From positions 32,360 to 96,359 of the forward strand of contig JBGAOY010000014.1 of NCBI GenBank assembly GCA_044221555.1: a DNA stretch of 64,000 bases, in the 5' to 3' direction. Below are positions 17,959 to 25,031 of this stretch, in pieces (positions within the stretch are counted from its first letter, which is position 1; every line of letters starts with the position of its first letter). Position numbers and translations under genes: made by a program. This stretch comes from JAEUJM01 sp044221555. Its GTDB lineage: Bacteria; Actinomycetota; Acidimicrobiia; Acidimicrobiales; DATDAH01. The notes under the pieces were generated by a model. It worked only from the letters and a program-made list of their open reading frames with translations, searched no databases and was not told the DNA's origin.

Positions 17959-18486
17959 TCAGGAGTGGGCGGAGGCGTCGGCCTCGATGGCCTCGGCGTC
18001 GGCGGCCAGCTCCTTGCGCTCCAGCTTGTCGGCCTGCTTCATCGCCTCTTCGATGCGGGCCCCCATGTCGGCCACGCCGACCACCACCAGGCCGGCCTGA
18101 CCGGCATCGAGCAGCTCACCGAGCTCCTTGAGGTCGTGGCGGCTCATGCCCGCGGCCGCGTGGCCGGCCAGCGAGCCGAGGAGCGCGCCACCCGCGGTGG
18201 TGCCGGCGAGCAGGCCGCCGCCGATGGCTGCGAACGGGAACAGCGCCACCACCAGGCCGGTCGCCAGGCCCACACCACCACCGAGCACGCCGCCCACCCG
18301 GGTGGGGGTCTCGTGCTTCTTGGTGATCTTCACCTTGCCGTCGATGGGCTTCGAGACCACGGCCGCGTCGTAGGCGTCGAGCAGGTCGGCTTCGGTGTGC
18401 AGCACCTTGATGGCCTGGTAGTCGGCCTCGGCCGCCTCGAGGCTCGGGTAGATGCCGACGTAGGCGACGAACGTGTCGATGGGCAT
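17959..18486 (-). CDS. DUF1269-like Gly-rich membrane protein
   Basis: A 175-residue protein. The N-terminus 'FVAYVGIYPSLEAAEADYQA' is a ferredoxin-like segment that recurs in DUF1269/general-stress relatives. A central Gly/Ala/Leu-rich pair of hydrophobic segments spans about residues 65-110 and the C-terminus is an Ala/Glu-rich helix. Function is unknown. GGAGAG precedes ATG 18486. The leader contains GGCGCC-N3-GGCGCC. A second, diverged copy of the same architecture lies at 20846-21361. Confidence 0.65.
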   Translation of the reverse strand: MPIDTFVAYVGIYPSLEAAEADYQAIKVLHTEADLLDAYDAAVVSKPIDGKVKITKKHETPTRVGGVLGGGVGLATGLVVALFPFAAIGGGLLAGTTAGGALLGSLAGHAAAGMSRHDLKELGELLDAGQAGLVVVGVADMGARIEEAMKQADKLERKELAADAEAIEADASAHS

Positions 18487-18597
18487 GGGGCTCTCCTGGT
18501 CTGGGGCGCCGGTGGCGCCGGATCGGCTGGAGTGAGTTCTAGCGCGTGGGTGTGACCCGTCGGTGCCGCGTGACGTGCTGGGCGCCGTCGGGGTGGC

Positions 18598-19338
18598 TCA
18601 GGCGCATCCCTCGACCAGGTTCAGCCCCGCGGTGTTGCCGGCCTCGACGTAGCTGACCGTCGGCTCGTCGGACCCGCTGTCGTCGACGGCCAGTTGGAAC
18701 GACATCCCGGCGTCACCCTCGATCACGTCGAGGTGGGTCGACCCGTAGATGTCCACGTTCTCCTCGATCGCGTCGCCGAACGCCGCCCGCAGCTCGGACT
18801 CGTCGCTGCCCACCCGCAGGTCGCCGGGGCCGACCACCACGCTGTCCCCGTAGGCGCTGATCAGCGAGAGGTCGCCGTCGAGGAACAGGACCGACACCTC
18901 GGCGGGGTCGACGGCGGCGGCGTCGGTGACCGATCCGTAGCCGCACGCCCCACGGATCCCGAACACGTCGTCGTCGCCCTCCTCGACCCATCCGGTGGCC
19001 AGCGCCTCGTCGACCGACATGCCGATCCGCAGCGGACCGAGGCCGTCGGCGGTGAGCTGGTTGGCGGGCACGTCGTCGTGGCGGGTGGCCACGAACGCGG
19101 CCACCAGCACGACGGCCACCACCAGGCCGCCGATGATCAGGGGGGTGCGACTCCTGGGCGTGGGGGGAGCCGTGGCAGGAGCGACCGCAGGCCCGGGGGT
19201 GGCGGGCAGCGACGGCAGGGGCTTGGCCGGGCCCACCGCGGCGGGCTGGATCGGCGCGCCGCACGACGGGCAGAACCGCGACTCGCGTGTGAGCGGCACG
19301 CCGCACGCGCCGCAGAACCGCACCTTCGGCTCAGTCAC
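18598..19338 (-). CDS. zinc-ribbon membrane-anchored protein
   Basis: A 246-residue protein. An N-terminal zinc ribbon ('FCGACG' and 'FCPSCG', two CxxC pairs at residues 9-12 and 24-27) is followed by a Pro/Ala linker, one transmembrane helix (about 69-88) and an extracytoplasmic domain of about 150 residues with 'LTADGLGPLRIGMSVDEA' near its start. The latter motif recurs in secreted actinobacterial proteins of unknown role. It follows the maturase gene in the same direction with a 90-nt gap, so it may be the last gene of the sulfatase transcript, but a functional link is not evident. Confidence 0.7.
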   Translation of the reverse strand: MTEPKVRFCGACGVPLTRESRFCPSCGAPIQPAAVGPAKPLPSLPATPGPAVAPATAPPTPRSRTPLIIGGLVVAVVLVAAFVATRHDDVPANQLTADGLGPLRIGMSVDEALATGWVEEGDDDVFGIRGACGYGSVTDAAAVDPAEVSVLFLDGDLSLISAYGDSVVVGPGDLRVGSDESELRAAFGDAIEENVDIYGSTHLDVIEGDAGMSFQLAVDDSGSDEPTVSYVEAGNTAGLNLVEGCA

Positions 19339-19428
19339 CGTCGTCGCCGCCTGAGGAGGGTGCGCCGCTCATGTCGGTGGCACCGTAGTCCGGGAGGATC
19401 ATGGCTCCGGAGGCACCGCCATCGCGCC

Positions 19429-20751
19429 TCAGCGGCCGTGGCACTGCTTGGCCTTCCGGCCGCTACCGCACGGGCAGGGCTCGTTGCGACCGGCGCGGGC
19501 GAAGACGCCCATCACCTCGTCGGCGAAGCGGCCCTGGCGCAAGAGGCCGGCCATGAGGCGCATCGGCCCGGCGATGTGGTTGAAGAACCGCCGGTAGCCG
19601 GCACACAGGTAGTTGAGGCCCGGGTCGCCGTCGGGGGTGCGGGTGAAGCGGTTCTTGGGGCACTCACCGTTGCACGCGAAGCGCACCTCGCAGTCCAGGC
19701 AGTACTGCGGCAGGGTGTCGCGCTTGGCCTGCCCGAACGCCCGCTGTTGGGGCGAGGCCATCAGCTCGACCAGGTGGGTCTCGGTGATGTTGCCCACCAG
19801 GTGCTCGGGCTCGACGAAGTGGTCGCAGGAGTAGAGGTCGCCGTTGTGCTCGAGGGCGACGGCGTCGCCACACGTCTCACCGAAGATGCACAGCGACGCC
19901 GGCGCGCCCACCCACGACGCCAGGGCGGCGTCGAAGTGGGGCACGAACACCTGGCCCACGTCGTGGCGCAGCCACTCGTCGAACACGGTGATCAGGAAGT
20001 CGCCCCACGCGTCGGGGTCGATCGACCGGTGCGTGACCTGGTCGCCCTCCTGGAAGCCCGTATCGTTTTCGCGCTCGACGATGGGGATGAGCTGGAGGTG
20101 GGTGGCACCGAGGCCGTCGCGGAAGTACCGGTACACCTCGAGCGGTTGGTGCTGGTTGGCCGCGTGCACCGTGCACAACACGTTCCAGTCGACGCCGTGG
20201 GCCTTCAGCAGATCGAGGCCCCGGAGCACCTTGGCGTGGGTGGCCTCGCCCCGCTTGTCCACCCGGTAGGCGTCGTGCAGCTCGGCAGGGCCGTCGATGC
20301 TGATGCCCACCAGGAACTTGTGGCGGGCCAGCAACTCGCACCACTCGTCGGTGAGCAGCGTGCCGTTCGTCTGGATGGTGTGCTCGAGGGTCTGGCCGGG
20401 CCGGGCGAACGACTCGGCCAGCTCGACCGAGCGCCGGAAGAAGTCGACGCCCATCAGCGTGGGCTCGCCGCCCTGCCAGGCGATGGTGGCCGTGGGGCCG
20501 GTCTGCGCCTCGATCATCTGGCGCAGGTAGGTGGCGAGCAGGTCGTCGGACATCCGGAACCGATCGCCCGGGTACAGCGCCTCCTTCGACAGGAAGAAGC
20601 AGTACTCGCAGTCCAGGTTGCAGATGGGCCCGGTCGGCTTGGCCAACACGTGGAACTGCGCCGGCGCGGTCAGCGGGCGAGGGTCGGGGAGCGCGGGGCC
20701 GGGTGACGCTGCGCCTCCCGTCCGTCCGAGCGCAACGGGGACCGGGGCCAT
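19429..20751 (-). CDS. anaerobic sulfatase maturase (radical SAM, SPASM) with C-terminal SEC-C
   Basis: Radical-SAM enzyme of 440 residues that converts the active-site Cys or Ser of sulfatases to formylglycine. The SAM cluster motif is 'CNLDCEYC' (Cys 44, 48, 51), followed by 'WQGGEPTLMG'. The SPASM region carries the auxiliary-cluster cysteines ('CIFGETCG', 'YSCDHFV', 'CLDCEVRFACNGECPKNRF'). The last 19 residues, 'EPCPCGSGRKAKQCHGR', are a SEC-C metal-binding motif, an addition to the basic maturase architecture. The sulfatase at 21399-23807 has a C-x-P-x-R site and is the obvious substrate. ATG 20751 sits 6 nt from a TAGGGT box, so the gene may also be transcribed separately as a leaderless mRNA. 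Confidence 0.9.
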   Translation of the reverse strand: MAPVPVALGRTGGAASPGPALPDPRPLTAPAQFHVLAKPTGPICNLDCEYCFFLSKEALYPGDRFRMSDDLLATYLRQMIEAQTGPTATIAWQGGEPTLMGVDFFRRSVELAESFARPGQTLEHTIQTNGTLLTDEWCELLARHKFLVGISIDGPAELHDAYRVDKRGEATHAKVLRGLDLLKAHGVDWNVLCTVHAANQHQPLEVYRYFRDGLGATHLQLIPIVERENDTGFQEGDQVTHRSIDPDAWGDFLITVFDEWLRHDVGQVFVPHFDAALASWVGAPASLCIFGETCGDAVALEHNGDLYSCDHFVEPEHLVGNITETHLVELMASPQQRAFGQAKRDTLPQYCLDCEVRFACNGECPKNRFTRTPDGDPGLNYLCAGYRRFFNHIAGPMRLMAGLLRQGRFADEVMGVFARAGRNEPCPCGSGRKAKQCHGR

Positions 20752-20757
20752 CGCACA

Positions 20758-20763
20758 ACCCTA
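20758..20763 (-). promoter_or_regulatory. -10 box for leaderless maturase mRNA
   Basis: TAGGGT on the minus strand with exactly 6 nt to ATG 20751 and no ribosome-binding site between, so an internal promoter for the maturase gene is plausible. Confidence 0.4.
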
Positions 20764-20845
20764 CGGACTCCAGCGCCCCGAGCGAAGCGCCGGCGGGACC
20801 GCAACCGCCCCGGCCTGGGCGACCTCACCCCCATGGTGTTGCGGA

Positions 20846-21361
20846 TCAGGCGCCGCCGTCGGCCATCTTCGCCTGGGCGTCGGCCAGGGCCTCCTTGAGC
20901 GCCTTCACGTGATGGCCCGCGGCCTCGCCGACCACCTTCTGCACCGCTCGGGAGACGGCGCCGTCGACCTGCTCTGCCGACGACTGCGGATAGGCGACGA
21001 TCAAGCCGGCGCCGCCGATCGGAATCGTGTCGCCGGCCTTCTCGCCGATCCCCGCGCCGAGCTTCTCGTGCAGGGCCGCTCCGCCCGCGGCACCGAGTGC
21101 GGCGCCGATCGCCGTGGCAGCGAGGAGGGGCGGCGCGAACAGACCGACGACGAAGCCGACCCCGCCGAGGCCGATCGCCCCTTCCTTCACGGCGTGGTCG
21201 GTCTCGTCGACCGAGAGGTTCCCCTCGAGGTCCTTGGCGATCACCACCGCCCCCCAGAGCTTCGCCCCGCTGCCCACCACGGCGTCGTAGTCCTCGTGGG
21301 CAGCCGTGGTCGACAGGTAGCCGCCGATCAGGACATCAGTGGTCTCGTCGTCGATGTGCAT
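20846..21361 (-). CDS. DUF1269-like Gly-rich membrane protein
   Basis: A 171-residue protein with the same plan as the one at 17959-18486: an N-terminal segment 'VLIGGYLSTTAAHEDYDAVV', an acidic 'TDHAVKEGAIGLGGVGFVVG' step, a hydrophobic Gly/Ala core (about residues 75-110) and an amphipathic C-terminal helix. Function is unknown; homologues are often called general-stress or DUF1269 proteins. It lies 37 nt after the sulfatase stop and 94 nt before the maturase, inside the sulfatase operon. GGAG before the ATG supports the start at 21361. Confidence 0.65.
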   Translation of the reverse strand: MHIDDETTDVLIGGYLSTTAAHEDYDAVVGSGAKLWGAVVIAKDLEGNLSVDETDHAVKEGAIGLGGVGFVVGLFAPPLLAATAIGAALGAAGGAALHEKLGAGIGEKAGDTIPIGGAGLIVAYPQSSAEQVDGAVSRAVQKVVGEAAGHHVKALKEALADAQAKMADGGA

Positions 21362-21378
21362 TGCGGGCTCCTTCGAGC

Positions 21379-21414
21379 GCTCAGTTGGACAAGGCAGCTC
21401 AGTTGGACAAGGCG
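21379..21414 (-). repeat. 18-bp tandem duplication at the sulfatase stop codon
   Basis: Two copies of an 18-bp unit lie head to tail at 21379-21396 and 21397-21414, differing by one base. Each unit ends in an in-frame TGA, so the duplication leaves a second stop six codons after the first and does not change the protein. Confidence 0.75.
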
Positions 21415-23807
21415 TGTGCGGCCTCGCCCTGGTGCGCCGCGGCATGGACCGCGAGCGCGTCCTCGGCGGTGAGGTGCGGCTTCAGGTCGAACACGACCTT
21501 CTTGATCGTGCCGGTGAAGGCGAACGGCTTCTCGGCTTCGTAGCTGAGATCCACCACGCCGCCGTTGTCCCGACCTATGTCCATGCCGGCGTACCCCGAG
21601 AAGCGGACGGGGACCGTGTGATCCATGCGGCCCGTGCCCACCGGTCGGTCGTTGATGAAGAGCGAGACCTCGCCGCCGGTTGCCGGCGTGGCGGCGTCGG
21701 CGGCGAACTCCATGCGTACGGTCACGTCGCCCGTGGGTAGGTCCTCGTCCGCCACCTGCTTGAAGACGAAGACGCCCATCATCGAGTAGGTGTGCGTGAG
21801 CTTGCCGTCCTTGACGTAGAGGGTGAACCCGCCGAGGTGGTCCGCCTCGGCCACGATCACGCCTTGGGCGCCGCCGTCCGGGATCACCAGATCGGCGCTG
21901 ATCGCGTATGAGCGGTTGTAGATCCTCGGGATCATGCCGGACATGACGTTCTGCACACCGCTGCGGAACTCGAAGGTCGTGTCGTCGGGGATCGGCGGCA
22001 GCATGCCGAAGAAGGTCGACATCGTGGCAAGCAGCGGCAACACCCGGTATTTCTCGGCCTCGGACCAGAAGAGCTCCTTGAGCTCCGCGACCTTCTCCGG
22101 GTGCTCGGCGGCCACGTTGTGGGCCTGCGAGAAGTCGTCGGGCAGGTAGTACAACTCGACGGGGTCGGCATCGGGGTCCCACACGCCCGGCGCGTAGGGC
22201 GCGATCGCCTGCGGCGTGAGCACCCAGGGGATCCGTTCGGTCTTGACGGACAGCCACCACCCGTCTTTGTACATCGCCCGGTTGCCCACGGTCTCGAAGT
22301 ACTGCTGGGTCCGGTGCTCGGCCGCTCCGGCATCGAGCAGCGAGGCCGCGAAGCTGGTGCCGTGCATCGGCTCCTGTGCGATCCCGTCGACGGTCTCCGG
22401 GAGGGGGATGCCGGCCAGGGCGAGGATGGTGGGGGCAACGTCGATGACGTCGGTGAACTGGGTGCGGAGCACCCCTTCGTCCTGGAGCCCGTCGGGCCAG
22501 TGGACGACCAGGGGGTTGCGGGTGCCGCCGAGGTGTGAGCCGACCTGCTTGCCCCACTGGAAGGGGGTGTTCCCGGCCCACGCCCACGCCGCCGAGTAGT
22601 GCGGGTCCATGATCGGGGCGCCCCACTCATCGAGGCCGCCGTAGCGCTCGGCGAGCTGCAGCTGCATCTCGTCGGTGAGCGGGATGCCGTTCTGCATGGT
22701 CATCTCGTTGAACGACCCGGTGATCGTGCCTTCCATGCTGGCGCCGTTGTCACCCCAGATCCACAGGATCACGGTGTTGTCCAACTCGCCCAGCTCGTCG
22801 ATCGCGTCGATCACCCGCCCGACGTTGTGGTCGGCGTTCTCCGAGAAGCCGGCGTAGACCTCCATCTGCCGGGCGTAGAAGGCCTTCAGGTTGTCGGGGA
22901 GACCGTCCCACGCCGGGAACGCCTCGTCGCGGGCCGTGAGCTCGGTGTCGGGGGGGATCACCCCCAGCGCCTTCTGCCGGGCGAAGGTCTCCTCCCGCAG
23001 CGCGTCCCACCCCTGGTCGAACTTGCCCTTGTACTTGTCGGCCCATTCGCTCGACACGTGGTGGGGTGCGTGGCTGCATCCCGTGGAGAAGTAGGCGAAG
23101 AACGGCTTGTGCGCGTCCTGGGCCCGCACCCCGTGCAGCCACTCGATGGTCCGGTCGGCCATGGCGTTCGGGAAGTAGTACGGGTCGTCGGTGTCGTAGA
23201 ACTCGGCCGGGGTGCCGATGATCTTCTGGTTCTCGGCGAGGACCGGGTCCCACTGGCTCGCGCCGCCACCCAGGAAGCCGTAGAAGTACTCGAAGCCCCA
23301 GCCATTGGGCCACCGGTCGAACGGGCCGGCCGGGCCCTGCTGCCCGTCTGGCGTGAGATGCCACTTGCCGAACGCCGCCGTGCTGTAGCCGTTGTCGCGC
23401 AGGATCCTCGGCAGCGGCGCGCAGTCCCGGGGGAGCGTGGCGCAGTAGCCGGGGAACCCGCCCGCGAACTCACCGACCGAGCCGAACCCCACGAAGTGAC
23501 TGTTCCGGCCGGTCAACATGGCCGCCCGCGTCGGCGAGCACAGCGCCGTGACGTGGAACCGGTTGTACTTCACGCCGGCATCGGCCATCCGGGTGTAGTT
23601 CGGGGTGTCGATCGGCCCGCCGAAGGTGCTCGGGTTGCCGAACCCGGCATCGTCGATCAGCACCAGCAGGACGTTGGGGGCACCGTCGGGCGCGTCGGGA
23701 TGGCCGATCAGGTTCCAGTCGGGCTGGGACCCGTCGAGGGTCCGGTTCACGACGCCCGGGGCGGCCGCGCGGCGAATGGGCAGACTGCTTCGATCGATCT
23801 GGCTCAT
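21399..23807 (-). CDS. arylsulfatase (Cys-type, formylglycine-dependent)
   Basis: Sulfate-ester hydrolase of 802 residues, the length of the large AtsB/AtsD-like group. The metal-binding strand is 'VLLVLIDDAGFG' (Asp 52/53) and the maturation site is 'LCSPTRAAMLTGR' with Cys at about residue 90, the C-x-P-x-R form. Downstream are 'KPFFAYFSTGCSHAPHH' and 'IWGDNGASMEG', the usual second metal site. A C-terminal beta-sandwich of about 200 residues follows. No signal peptide is seen, so it probably works in the cytoplasm. ATG 23807 has GAGGAG upstream. The maturase two genes later should activate it. A perfect palindrome 70 nt upstream may control it. Confidence 0.92.
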   Translation of the reverse strand: MSQIDRSSLPIRRAAAPGVVNRTLDGSQPDWNLIGHPDAPDGAPNVLLVLIDDAGFGNPSTFGGPIDTPNYTRMADAGVKYNRFHVTALCSPTRAAMLTGRNSHFVGFGSVGEFAGGFPGYCATLPRDCAPLPRILRDNGYSTAAFGKWHLTPDGQQGPAGPFDRWPNGWGFEYFYGFLGGGASQWDPVLAENQKIIGTPAEFYDTDDPYYFPNAMADRTIEWLHGVRAQDAHKPFFAYFSTGCSHAPHHVSSEWADKYKGKFDQGWDALREETFARQKALGVIPPDTELTARDEAFPAWDGLPDNLKAFYARQMEVYAGFSENADHNVGRVIDAIDELGELDNTVILWIWGDNGASMEGTITGSFNEMTMQNGIPLTDEMQLQLAERYGGLDEWGAPIMDPHYSAAWAWAGNTPFQWGKQVGSHLGGTRNPLVVHWPDGLQDEGVLRTQFTDVIDVAPTILALAGIPLPETVDGIAQEPMHGTSFAASLLDAGAAEHRTQQYFETVGNRAMYKDGWWLSVKTERIPWVLTPQAIAPYAPGVWDPDADPVELYYLPDDFSQAHNVAAEHPEKVAELKELFWSEAEKYRVLPLLATMSTFFGMLPPIPDDTTFEFRSGVQNVMSGMIPRIYNRSYAISADLVIPDGGAQGVIVAEADHLGGFTLYVKDGKLTHTYSMMGVFVFKQVADEDLPTGDVTVRMEFAADAATPATGGEVSLFINDRPVGTGRMDHTVPVRFSGYAGMDIGRDNGGVVDLSYEAEKPFAFTGTIKKVVFDLKPHLTAEDALAVHAAAHQGEAAHALSN

Positions 23808-23876
23808 CGTTGCTCCTCGGGGCGATTGTGGCGGCGGCCACCCGTGCGTCCGAAGGTACGCATCGCGGGTCCCGCC

Positions 23877-23903
23877 GGTCATCACCCGGATCGGGTGATG
23901 ACC
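23877..23903. promoter_or_regulatory. perfect 27-bp palindrome between divergent genes
   Basis: Arms 23877-23888 and 23892-23903 are perfect 12-bp inverted repeats around a 3-nt GAT centre. It lies 70 nt upstream of the sulfatase start and overlaps the first possible start (ATG 23898) of the divergent gene. Terminator use is unlikely because both flanking genes run away from it and there is no T tract; an operator for a dimeric repressor fits best. Confidence 0.7.
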
Positions 23904-24248
23904 CTCTGGGTGCGATTCCCCGAGAATCTGATCGTGGCCACGGACACGCGCCTCCGCCAGGCGCAGACGGTCTCTGTATCAACGCTCGACGGCGAGAGCC
24001 GTCCATCATCGCCCGTCGGCGCGAAGCGGTCCGCCGCTGTGGAGGTCGAGCGCGCCCTCCCCGACATTCGGACCCGTCTCACCACCCGCTATGGCGATCT
24101 CGGCACCGCTGCAGTCGATGACTGCCTGTCGGCCGCGGTCGAAGCGAGTGCGTCGTTCCGTCTCCAGGAGTTCCGCTCCATCCTCGTCGAGCGACAAGCC
24201 GACCGGAACCTTCGGCACCTGCGCGGGAAGCGAGTCTCGCTCGGCTGA
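23898..24248 (+). CDS. three-helix bundle dimerization domain protein
   Basis: Up to 116 residues. Residues about 45-105 ('EVERALPDIRTRLTTRYG' to 'FRSILVERQADR') form the same three-helix domain as the protein at 9634-9975. The stretch before it looks non-conserved, and ATG 23898 sits inside the palindrome, so the true start may be a later in-frame GTG (23910 or 23934) or the GTG at about 24039 next to the domain. Role unknown. It diverges from the sulfatase gene. Confidence 0.55.
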   Translation: MTLWVRFPENLIVATDTRLRQAQTVSVSTLDGESRPSSPVGAKRSAAVEVERALPDIRTRLTTRYGDLGTAAVDDCLSAAVEASASFRLQEFRSILVERQADRNLRHLRGKRVSLG

Positions 24249-24366
24249 GCGGCGTCACGGGCGAGGAGACCGTCCCGCGACGGCCTTCCACGCGGCCGTC
24301 TGAGCGGTCGAGCAGCTCCGGCGGAGGAGTCTGCCCGACCGCCCGGTCCCGCGCTTCGATGTCCGG

Positions 24367-24765
24367 CTACTCGATCTCGGCCAGGTCGCGACCGTGGACG
24401 GTGAGGGCCCAGATGATGGCGAAGTCCATCGTGATGACGATGATGGCCCAGATCGGGTACCAGGGCAGCCAGAAGAACATGGCGACCATGCTGCCGATCG
24501 CGGCCAACACGCCCACCGTGCGGGCGAGGACGTTCCCGGAGAAGACGCCGAAGCCGCAGGCGAGGACGATGATGCCGACGACCAGGTGGATCCAGCCCCA
24601 GGACGTGGCGTCGAACTGCACGATGTACTCGCGGGTCACGACGAAGAACTCGTCGTTCACGATGGCCACCAGGCCTGCGAAGGCCTGGAAGAACCCCACG
24701 GTGATCAAGATGACGCCGGCGAACATGATCCAACCGGCTGCAGCGGTGCTGCGTCGCTCTGACAT
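24367..24765 (-). CDS. DUF7144 family four-helix membrane protein
   Basis: A 132-residue membrane protein with four hydrophobic helices (about residues 9-35, 55-75, 80-97 and 100-121) and the typical actinobacterial 'GWIMFAGVILITVGFFQAFAG' opening and 'SWGWIHLVVGIIVL' second helix. Known only as a conserved membrane protein. GGGAGG precedes the ATG. A CRP-like palindrome lies 24 nt upstream, making it a candidate target of a Crp/Fnr regulator such as the one encoded at 63193-63852. Confidence 0.75.
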   Translation of the reverse strand: MSERRSTAAAGWIMFAGVILITVGFFQAFAGLVAIVNDEFFVVTREYIVQFDATSWGWIHLVVGIIVLACGFGVFSGNVLARTVGVLAAIGSMVAMFFWLPWYPIWAIIVITMDFAIIWALTVHGRDLAEIE

Positions 24766-24788
24766 TGCGTGCCTCCCAAAGGCGTGCT

Positions 24789-24804
24789 CGTGAGTAGGTT
24801 CACG
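24789..24804. promoter_or_regulatory. CRP/FNR-like box, GTGA-N6-TCAC
   Basis: CGTGA-GTAGGT-TCACG is a perfect inverted repeat with the GTGA-N6-TCAC core of Crp-family sites (consensus TGTGA-N6-TCACA). It lies in the 266-bp region between the divergent DUF7144 and LAL-regulator genes, 24 nt from the DUF7144 start. Confidence 0.5.
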
Positions 24805-24957
24805 AAACTCAAAGAAGCTTCGGGCGATGTGCGTCGCAGGTCATCGTCCGAAACGGGTGAAATCGGTGGTCCACCGTCGGCAGTTGGTGTCGGACGGTCG
24901 CCTCGCCCGCCGCGCAAATGGGGGCAAATGGCCCTACCCGGGCATCGGGCCCGACAG

Positions 24958-24995
24958 TACGGTGCAGGTGTCACCGTTGGGTCACGGTCACCTGC
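24958..24995 (+). promoter_or_regulatory. -10 box and 5' hairpin upstream of LAL regulator
   Basis: TACGGT at 24958-24963 is a -10 candidate; transcription would start near 24970. The following bases form a hairpin: GCAGGTG (24964-24970) with CACCTGC (24989-24995), and ACCGT (24973-24977) with ACGGT (24984-24988) around a 6-nt loop. It would be either an operator or a 5' stem in the leader of the gene at 25032. Confidence 0.35.
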
Positions 24996-25031
24996 GCGCC
25001 CACCCCTCCCCCTACCTGATCGAGGTTCGCC

